A DNA stretch of 9,778 nucleotides from positions 1 through 9,778 of the forward strand of contig QMTG01000034.1 in assembly GCA_003649915.1 (NCBI GenBank), given 5' to 3'. Positions within the stretch are counted from its first letter, which is position 1; the number at the start of each line of letters is the position of its first letter. The stretch comes from Thermoplasmata archaeon (lineage in GTDB: Archaea; Thermoplasmatota; Thermoplasmata; B31-G17). A program made the translations under genes and the position numbers. This document shows positions 1 to 5,029 of this stretch, piece by piece. Under the pieces are notes generated by a model. The model searched no databases, had not been told where the DNA came from, and worked only from the letters and a program-made list of their open reading frames with translations.

Positions 1-100
1 ATATTATCGTGGCCATATATATTTCTTTCGGTTAGTAAATTAGTAATAGAGGACAAATATTGATATAACTAACTAGAAATGTTAAGTTTTTTGCTCTGTG

Positions 101-108
101 TATAAATT
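101..108 (+). promoter_or_regulatory. TATA-like box upstream of the structured region
   Basis: The sequence TATAAATT is a good match to an archaeal TATA element. It would place transcription start near 130, just inside the first of three inverted repeats. No coding region begins there, so it would drive either a long leader of the RPA operon or a small RNA. The surrounding 1-120 region is very AT-rich, so a chance match is possible. Confidence 0.4.
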
Positions 109-121
109 AAACGCGAACCTT

Positions 122-241
122 TATCCAACTGTGATGTTGGATACCAATACGCCATTTGGTACGCGCAAAAAGGTATGTTTAATGGCGTAGAAGCACACCA
201 TATTTCGGCTCGAGGGATGAATAGGATTAAATCCCATGAGC
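122..241 (+). other. Three consecutive inverted repeats; possible structured leader or small RNA
   Basis: Three stems follow one another in non-coding sequence. The first is TATCCAAC (122-129) pairing perfectly with GTTGGATA (136-143) across a 6-base loop. The second is TACGCCATT (148-156) pairing perfectly with AATGGCGTA (181-189). The third pairs 208-218 with 231-241: GCTC with GAGC, then a G-U pair, one A-A mismatch, and GGGAT with ATCCC around a 12-base loop. I do not recognise a known RNA family: there are no convincing C/D or H/ACA boxes and no tRNA fold. It may be a 5' leader of the RPA operon, a small RNA or a set of protein-binding palindromes. The strand is assumed from the TATA-like box at 101-108. 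Confidence 0.4.
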
Positions 242-261
242 GCATTATACTTGCGTGACGG

Positions 262-269
262 TTTAAAAA
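262..269 (+). promoter_or_regulatory. Probable TATA box of the RPA operon
   Basis: TTTAAAAA is centred about 29 bases before the GTG start at 295. Archaeal transcription usually starts about 25-27 bases downstream of the TATA centre, so this box predicts a start near 292 and an almost leaderless mRNA. In that case the hairpin at 270-284 would lie upstream of the transcript and could act only at the DNA level. Confidence 0.5.
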
Positions 270-284
270 CCTCCACGTTGGAGG
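270..284 (+). promoter_or_regulatory. Hairpin covering a Shine-Dalgarno sequence before rpa1
   Basis: CCTCCA (270-275) and TGGAGG (279-284) form a perfect 6-bp inverted repeat with a 3-base loop. The 3' arm contains GGAGG, a Shine-Dalgarno core that ends 10 bases before the GTG at 295. A second GGAGG at 289-293 lies 10 bases before an in-frame TTG at 304. If transcribed, the hairpin would hide the first ribosome site. If not, it is a compact operator-like palindrome between the TATA box and the start codon. Confidence 0.4.
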
Positions 285-294
285 AATTGGAGGC

Positions 295-1599
295 GTGGTA
301 TGCTTGGAAAAACCTGAGAATAATTTGGAGACGCATCTGGATGAGGTTATGGGTGTGCTTGGGGATTCTGCGGAAAGAGATAAGGTTCTGGAGAGTATGA
401 AAAAGTTGATGGAGAGGTTCCCAGAGCTCTCAATGTTTGAGGTTAAAAAAATCGTGATAAAGAAGTTCGGTGGTAACCCTTGGGAGTTGAGAAAGAGCGG
501 GGGTGGTGTTGAGAAAAAGTTGAGCGAACTCGGTGGTAATGAGACCAGTGTTAACGTTATTGGAAAAATTTTAAAGATCTGGGATAAGGTTGTTGAGATT
601 GATGGCAGGTCGAGAAAAATATTCCACGGAATAATGACGGATAACACAGCAACGATGAGGTTTACAGCATGGGATGAAAACTTCAATTACAAGGCAGGGG
701 ATGTTATAAGGGTGATAAACGCTTACACGCGAAGATGGAGGGGGAATGTTGAACTCAATATTGGGGAGAGAGCGGTTATTGTCAAGGAAGACGATAGCGC
801 GCTTCCTGCACCTGTAGCGGGCAAGAGGGTGAAATTGCGCGACCTAAGGGCTGGAATGTCGGGAGTGTGCACAAAGTTTCGCGTTCTCAGTCTTGGGGAA
901 AGGAGGATAAAGGTTAATGGGGAAGAAAAGGTTGTTTTCTCAGGAATAGCAGGGGACGAGACCGGGAAGGTATTGCTCTCCGTATGGGCGGACATGGGCA
1001 TAAATGAGGGGGACGTTGTTCTTGTCGAGGACGCGTATGTGACCTCATGGAAAGGCATACCCCAGATAAATATAGATGTGGGCATGCCCCTAGAGGTGCT
1101 CACCGAGGACTTGAGTGTGGCGCAGAACAGGGTACGGCTGGGTTGGGTGGAGGACGTTGGTGGTGCTGCGGATGCTGTAGTTGAGGGGTTCATAGTTGAT
1201 ATAAAGAGGGGGAGCGGGATAATTCGCCGCTGCCCTGTATGCGATAGAGTTATTAGCGAGAATAAATGCCCTGTTCATGGCAGCGTTGATGGCGTCTTGG
1301 ACATGAGGATTAAGGCTGTAATTGATGATGGGACTGGCTGTGCCACCCTTGTACTTGGCAGGGAGTTGACCGAAAAAATCGTTGGAATAAGGCTTGAACA
1401 GTGCACATCAATAGATAATTGTGAAAAGATTGTTGAAGATAGGGTTAGGGGGCTTTTTGCCACAGAACTAAGAGTTCGGGGAAACATAACGAAGGATGAG
1501 TTTGGCCTAATGCTTGTAGCATCCGATGCCGAGATCATGGCTGGCGGGTGCGAAAAGGAGGCGAGGGAGGTACTATCAAGGCTGGGGGTGGTTCTGTGA
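295..1599 (+). CDS. rpa1: Replication protein A, zinc-finger OB-fold ssDNA-binding protein
   Basis: This is a 434-residue archaeal RPA (RPA41/Rfa1-like), which coats single-stranded DNA during replication, repair and recombination. A short helical N-terminal region (about 12-62) precedes three OB-fold-like units. OB 1 spans about 84-162, with the strand and loop pattern ending in NAYTRRWRG and LNIG. OB 2 spans about 179-262, with the parallel pattern DAYVTSWKG and INID. The third unit, about 290-415, carries an inserted zinc finger with C313, C316, C325 and H328, as in euryarchaeal RPAs. The start is GTG at 295; TTG at 304 is the alternative. It is the first gene of a two-gene operon, and its stop overlaps the next start by 4 bases. 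Subunit names differ among archaea, so the symbol is generic. Confidence 0.93.
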   Translation: MVCLEKPENNLETHLDEVMGVLGDSAERDKVLESMKKLMERFPELSMFEVKKIVIKKFGGNPWELRKSGGGVEKKLSELGGNETSVNVIGKILKIWDKVVEIDGRSRKIFHGIMTDNTATMRFTAWDENFNYKAGDVIRVINAYTRRWRGNVELNIGERAVIVKEDDSALPAPVAGKRVKLRDLRAGMSGVCTKFRVLSLGERRIKVNGEEKVVFSGIAGDETGKVLLSVWADMGINEGDVVLVEDAYVTSWKGIPQINIDVGMPLEVLTEDLSVAQNRVRLGWVEDVGGAADAVVEGFIVDIKRGSGIIRRCPVCDRVISENKCPVHGSVDGVLDMRIKAVIDDGTGCATLVLGRELTEKIVGIRLEQCTSIDNCEKIVEDRVRGLFATELRVRGNITKDEFGLMLVASDAEIMAGGCEKEAREVLSRLGVVL

Positions 1600-2447
1600 G
1601 GCGTGAGGTTGCTTGGAGGGTTTTTGCTTCTGAGTACAACGCCTCATATCACGTCGTACGCGGGGGGAGTGATAAGGAACCAACGTATGTGCTTACTCCG
1701 TTGGGCGCCCTCGTAAACCGTCTTTTTATCGTTGGAATACTCGTGGATAGAGAAGAAGTGGGTGAGGATGGCGGTCTTTATAGGGGCAGGCTTTCGGATC
1801 CTACAGGAGTTTATTATATCTCCGCTGGCAGGTTTCAACCAGAGGCTTCCAAAGTACTCGGCAGTGCTGAGATACCCTCGTATTTGGCGGTTGTGGGCAA
1901 GTGTCGGGTTTACTCCCCCGATGAGGAAACGCTCTACCTCTCCGTGAGGGCGGAAAGGGTCAGGATTGCGGATAGGTGGGTGAGGGATAGATGGACACTT
2001 AGGGCGGCACAGGATACATTGCAAAGGATTGAAGCCATGGAAATGGCAATGGATATTAATGCTACAGAGCCTGCCTCCCTTGTATCTGCAGGCATTCCAT
2101 CAAGACTGGCAAGGGGTGTGGTTAAAGCACTAGATATTTATGGAAGGGTTGACCTGAGCAGGTATAGGGCGATTGTTGCAGACGCTCTCAGGTTCATGCT
2201 GGTGGGGCGTGAGGGTGAGGAGGTATTTGAGGAGAGTTACGAGGAAGAAAAAATAATATTGGAAATACTTCAAGAGATGGGGTCAGAGAGCGAAATAAAT
2301 TACAGGGACATACTTGACGCCGCCACTGCAAGAGGGATTAAGCACTCAATAATTGATGAGATTATAGACTCCCTTATTAGAAGGAATGTGATAGAGGAGG
2401 TTTTGCCCGGGATTATAAGGTTGAAGGTGCCGAAGGGTATAGGATGA
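1596..2447 (+). CDS. RPA-associated protein (COG3390-like), OB-fold plus winged helix
   Basis: This is a 283-residue partner of the preceding RPA, of the type encoded beside RPA in many euryarchaea (RPA32/RpaP, COG3390). It probably joins the ssDNA-binding complex. A single OB-fold-like core lies at about 42-125 (RLFIVGILVDREE, then YRGRLSDPTGVYYI, then SYLAVVGKCRV). A linker helix rich in charged residues follows, and a winged-helix-like C-terminus spans about 216-277, resembling the RPA32 tail used for protein contacts. I chose GTG at 1596 because it forms a 4-base GTGA overlap with the RPA stop and has GGGGGTGGT (1584-1592) just upstream. An in-frame GTG at 1548 would add 16 Gly-rich residues encoded entirely within the upstream gene. 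The stop at 2447 abuts the convergent neighbour with no gap. Confidence 0.85.
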   Translation: MRREVAWRVFASEYNASYHVVRGGSDKEPTYVLTPLGALVNRLFIVGILVDREEVGEDGGLYRGRLSDPTGVYYISAGRFQPEASKVLGSAEIPSYLAVVGKCRVYSPDEETLYLSVRAERVRIADRWVRDRWTLRAAQDTLQRIEAMEMAMDINATEPASLVSAGIPSRLARGVVKALDIYGRVDLSRYRAIVADALRFMLVGREGEEVFEESYEEEKIILEILQEMGSESEINYRDILDAATARGIKHSIIDEIIDSLIRRNVIEEVLPGIIRLKVPKGIG

Positions 2448-3257
2448 CTATTGTGCAGTGCGCAAATACTCCGATGCCGTCGCCCTCCTTCCGCAAACTT
2501 TGCAAAGGATTTCCAGTTTTTCCCCGCAGTGTTCGCACTTTTGTGCATTAGCGTTCGTTATTCCGCTGCAATAAGGGCATTTAACAAAGTGCTCTTCTCC
2601 TGAATCACAATAGTAAAAATCGCGCTTTGCGCCGCAATGAGGGCAAGTGCCCTGCACAGTTATTAGGGGCACACCGCAATTTGGGCAGTTGATGAGCATT
2701 TCTGCGATAAGGGCGTCAGGATGATAAAGGGAAAGTATTTTTTCAGGAATATATAGCATATAGGGGATTAGCGCTATTAAAATGCCCTCAAAAACTATGT
2801 AGGGAGTTATTGGACTTGCAGCAAGCGCCCATTTTACCCACGAATATGCCGATGAGGCAGAGAATATGATAAATAATAGTAGGGAGAGAGACCATAGCCC
2901 CGTTGATATATATTGGATGTCTGAGACCTCGTTTCTTTTAATCACAACCTCTTGAAGAGTTTTTATTGCGACATATATTGAAAATATTGCCGAAAGCGCT
3001 CCTAAGAGTATGAAAAGTTTGTGCCTTTCCGCAAGCAGAAATATGAATAGTATTGAAGAATATGATGATGAATATATTAGGCTGTAATTTATCACATACC
3101 TCCAGGAGTGCGGATAAAAAACATAGATTATGCCTAGAGCGATAACTATCCCTATTGCCCATATTATCCAGTGGCTATGCCTTAGACTACCGTAAAGAGA
3201 AAGGTAAGATGATGCCAGAAGCACTGCTGAGCATAGGTAGAATTTGCTGTTATCCAT
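2448..3257 (-). CDS. Polytopic membrane protein with C-terminal zinc ribbons, unknown function
   Basis: I do not recognise this 269-residue protein. About six hydrophobic helices can be seen, roughly at residues 6-22, 30-47, 56-75, 80-98, 118-137 and 150-170. From residue 191 the chain becomes soluble and Cys-rich. C191/C194 with C205/C208 make one ribbon, C227/C230 with C241/C244 make a second, and C252/C255 start a third that lacks a partner pair before the end. C217 is a lone extra Cys. Tandem ribbons on a membrane anchor usually suggest a cytosolic tail that binds metal and a partner protein or nucleic acid, but no function is assigned. The gene stands alone, divergent from pyrG and convergent with the RPA operon. 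No Shine-Dalgarno is seen before its ATG, which fits a near-leaderless transcript. Confidence 0.8.
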   Translation of the reverse strand: MDNSKFYLCSAVLLASSYLSLYGSLRHSHWIIWAIGIVIALGIIYVFYPHSWRYVINYSLIYSSSYSSILFIFLLAERHKLFILLGALSAIFSIYVAIKTLQEVVIKRNEVSDIQYISTGLWSLSLLLFIIFSASSAYSWVKWALAASPITPYIVFEGILIALIPYMLYIPEKILSLYHPDALIAEMLINCPNCGVPLITVQGTCPHCGAKRDFYYCDSGEEHFVKCPYCSGITNANAQKCEHCGEKLEILCKVCGRRATASEYLRTAQ

Positions 3258-3283
3258 CGGGGGAGTATTTTGGAAGGTAATAC

Positions 3284-3292
3284 ATTAAAATT
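3284..3292 (-). promoter_or_regulatory. Putative TATA box for the zinc-ribbon membrane protein
   Basis: On the minus strand this reads AATTTTAAT, centred about 31 bases from the ATG at 3257. A start about 27 bases downstream leaves a leader of only a few bases, which agrees with the absence of a Shine-Dalgarno sequence. The match to a TATA consensus is moderate. Confidence 0.35.
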
Positions 3293-3344
3293 GCGACTGT
3301 GCATTTGTATTACGCCTATGATTTAAGCACGGTTGGAGAAAAAG

Positions 3345-3353
3345 GTTTATAGG
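3345..3353 (+). promoter_or_regulatory. Putative pyrG promoter TATA element
   Basis: GTTTATAGG at 3345-3353 is centred about 40 bases before the pyrG ATG and predicts a start near 3375 with a short leader of about 13 bases. The same nine bases recur at 3361-3369, but that copy is too close to the ATG to act as a TATA box. No good Shine-Dalgarno is present in the short leader. Confidence 0.45.
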
Positions 3354-3387
3354 CTCCTGCGTTTATAGGGTGGCACTGTGAGAATAG

Positions 3388-5022
3388 ATGAAGTTCGTGA
3401 TAGTGACTGGTGGAGTTTTATCTGGGTTGGGTAAGGGCATAACTGCCGCTTCTATTGGGCTTTTGCTCAAACTTCGCGGGATTGAGACCACAGCGATAAA
3501 GATTGACCCTTACATAAACTGCGACGCTGGCACCATGAATCCCTACCAACATGGGGAGGTTTTTGTGCTGGATGATGGAGGGGAGACCGACCTAGACCTC
3601 GGCCACTATGAAAGGTTTCTTGACTGCAGCCTGACCAGCGAGCACAATATAACTACGGGAAAGGTGTACAGGGAGGTAATAGAAAGGGAGAGGAGAGGGG
3701 ATTATTTGGGCGCGACTGTGCAGGTCATACCTCACATAACCAACGAGATAAAGCGCAGAATAAGAAAGGTGGCAAAAGAGAGCGGGGCTGAGGTCACGAT
3801 TGTGGAGGTTGGAGGGACGGTGGGTGATATTGAATCCATGCCTTTCCTTGAAGCACTGCGACAGCTGCACCGAGAGGTTGGGGGAAATGAGAACTGTGTT
3901 TTTGTGCATACAACCCTTGTGCCAAAAATTAGCGTGGTTGGAGAGCAAAAGACCAAGCCCACTCAGCACTCGGTCAAAGAGTTGCGAGAGATAGGAATAA
4001 GCCCTGATATAATTGTTGGAAGGTGTGAGGAGGAATTGCTCTACGATATTAAGAAAAAGATTGCACTGTTCTGTGATGTGCCAATTGACGCAGTGATTAG
4101 CAATCCGAACGTGAGTACGATATACGAAGTGCCCCTTGTATTTGAAAGGCAGGGATTGACAAACTACCTGATAAAGAAGATGAAATTGCAGCCTAAGAAT
4201 GGAGATCTTAGTTTGTGGCGAGAGTTTGTTGAAAGGATTAAGAACCCGAAGTATAGGGTGCGTATAGCAATTGTTGGAAAGTACACGTACCTTCATGATT
4301 CCTATATAAGCCACAAAGAAGCACTTACCCATGCTGGTGCGAAGCTCAGGACTGGTGTGGATATTGTGTGGGTTGAGGCTGAAGACTTGGAAGGGGGTGC
4401 TTCAATCCCTGACGTGCACGGAATAATAGTGCCTGGCGGTTTTGGGAAGAGGGGTACTGAGGGGAAAATCATGGCAATAAGGTATGCTAGAGAGAATAAC
4501 GTGCCCTTTCTCGGAATATGCCTGGGCTTTCAACTAACTGTTGTGGAGTATGCAAGAAACGTATGCGGCATGGAGGGCGCTAACAGCACGGAGTTTGACG
4601 AAAACACCCCACATCCTGTTGTTGACCTTCTTCCCGAGCAGAGGGACATAAAATTCATGGGGGCAACGATGAGGCTAGGCGCTTCCGATATAGTGCTTGA
4701 TGAGAACAGTCTTGTGTATAAACTCTACGGGAAAAAAGTAATAAGCGAAAGGCACAGGCACAGGTATGAGGTTAATAATGAGTATGTTGATGTGCTCGAG
4801 AGGAAAGGACTCAGGTTCGTTGGCAGGTCAAAAGATCGGGGGCTTATGGAGGTGTTAGAACTTCCTTCAAACATTTTCTTTGTTGCGTCTCAGTTCCACC
4901 CAGAGTTTAAGTCGCGCCCCTTTAAGCCTGCACCGCTCTACCTTGGGCTTGTGTCAGCAGCCCTCAAATTTAAGTATGGTGAGGACATTATTGTTAATGA
5001 AGTGGGTAATGATGGGGATTGA
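3388..5022 (+). CDS. pyrG: CTP synthase (glutamine-hydrolysing)
   Basis: This is a 544-residue full-length CTP synthase, which makes CTP from UTP, ATP and glutamine as the last step of pyrimidine nucleotide synthesis in the cytosol. The N-terminal amidoligase domain begins with the P-loop-type motif GGVLSGLGKG (8-17). It continues with the nucleotide and allosteric segments DPYINCDAGTMNPYQHGEV (40-58) and GGETDLDLGHYERF (64-77). The C-terminal class I glutamine amidotransferase domain starts near 291. It has the oxyanion loop PGGFGKRG (349-356), nucleophile C378 in GICLG, and catalytic H504 and E506 in FHPEF. All key residues are present. The start is ATG at 3388, directly preceded by an in-frame TAG. 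It is followed by the zinc-ribbon/coiled-coil ATPase with only a 5-base gap, implying co-transcription. Divergent from the zinc-ribbon membrane protein. Confidence 0.98.
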   Translation: MKFVIVTGGVLSGLGKGITAASIGLLLKLRGIETTAIKIDPYINCDAGTMNPYQHGEVFVLDDGGETDLDLGHYERFLDCSLTSEHNITTGKVYREVIERERRGDYLGATVQVIPHITNEIKRRIRKVAKESGAEVTIVEVGGTVGDIESMPFLEALRQLHREVGGNENCVFVHTTLVPKISVVGEQKTKPTQHSVKELREIGISPDIIVGRCEEELLYDIKKKIALFCDVPIDAVISNPNVSTIYEVPLVFERQGLTNYLIKKMKLQPKNGDLSLWREFVERIKNPKYRVRIAIVGKYTYLHDSYISHKEALTHAGAKLRTGVDIVWVEAEDLEGGASIPDVHGIIVPGGFGKRGTEGKIMAIRYARENNVPFLGICLGFQLTVVEYARNVCGMEGANSTEFDENTPHPVVDLLPEQRDIKFMGATMRLGASDIVLDENSLVYKLYGKKVISERHRHRYEVNNEYVDVLERKGLRFVGRSKDRGLMEVLELPSNIFFVASQFHPEFKSRPFKPAPLYLGLVSAALKFKYGEDIIVNEVGNDGD

Positions 5023-5029
5023 GCCCCAT
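5012..5029 (+). promoter_or_regulatory. Hairpin spanning the pyrG stop and the next start codon
   Basis: ATGGGG (5012-5017) and CCCCAT (5024-5029) form a perfect 6-bp inverted repeat with a 6-base loop. The pyrG stop TGA (5020-5022) lies in the loop, and the first two bases of the next ATG (5028) lie in the 3' arm. The G run that could serve as a ribosome site is in the 5' arm. The arrangement fits translational coupling, in which ribosomes finishing pyrG open the hairpin. Confidence 0.4.

Noticed and set aside
131..200. Possible H/ACA or C/D guide RNA in the structured region
   Set aside because: GTGATGT differs from the C box consensus at the last base and lacks a D box. The ACA near 195 is five bases past the stem, and there is no clear kink-turn or pocket.
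121..336. 71-codon minus-strand open frame upstream of and into rpa1
   Set aside because: It covers the inverted-repeat cluster, overlaps the RPA start and has no recognisable protein pattern.
69..686. Minus-strand open frame across the upstream region and the start of rpa1
   Set aside because: It overlaps the clear RPA coding region, and its Ser/Pro/Thr/Leu/Phe-rich composition is typical of antisense to purine-rich genes.
1548..1598. Upstream GTG at 1548 as the start of the RPA-associated gene
   Set aside because: The extra residues are Gly-rich and come from sequence coding for the end of RPA. The GTG at 1596 has the classic 4-base overlap and a good ribosome site.
3592..4332. 246-codon minus-strand open frame inside pyrG
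   Set aside because: It lies wholly within a gene with an intact, well-conserved protein on the other strand, and its translation shows no family pattern.
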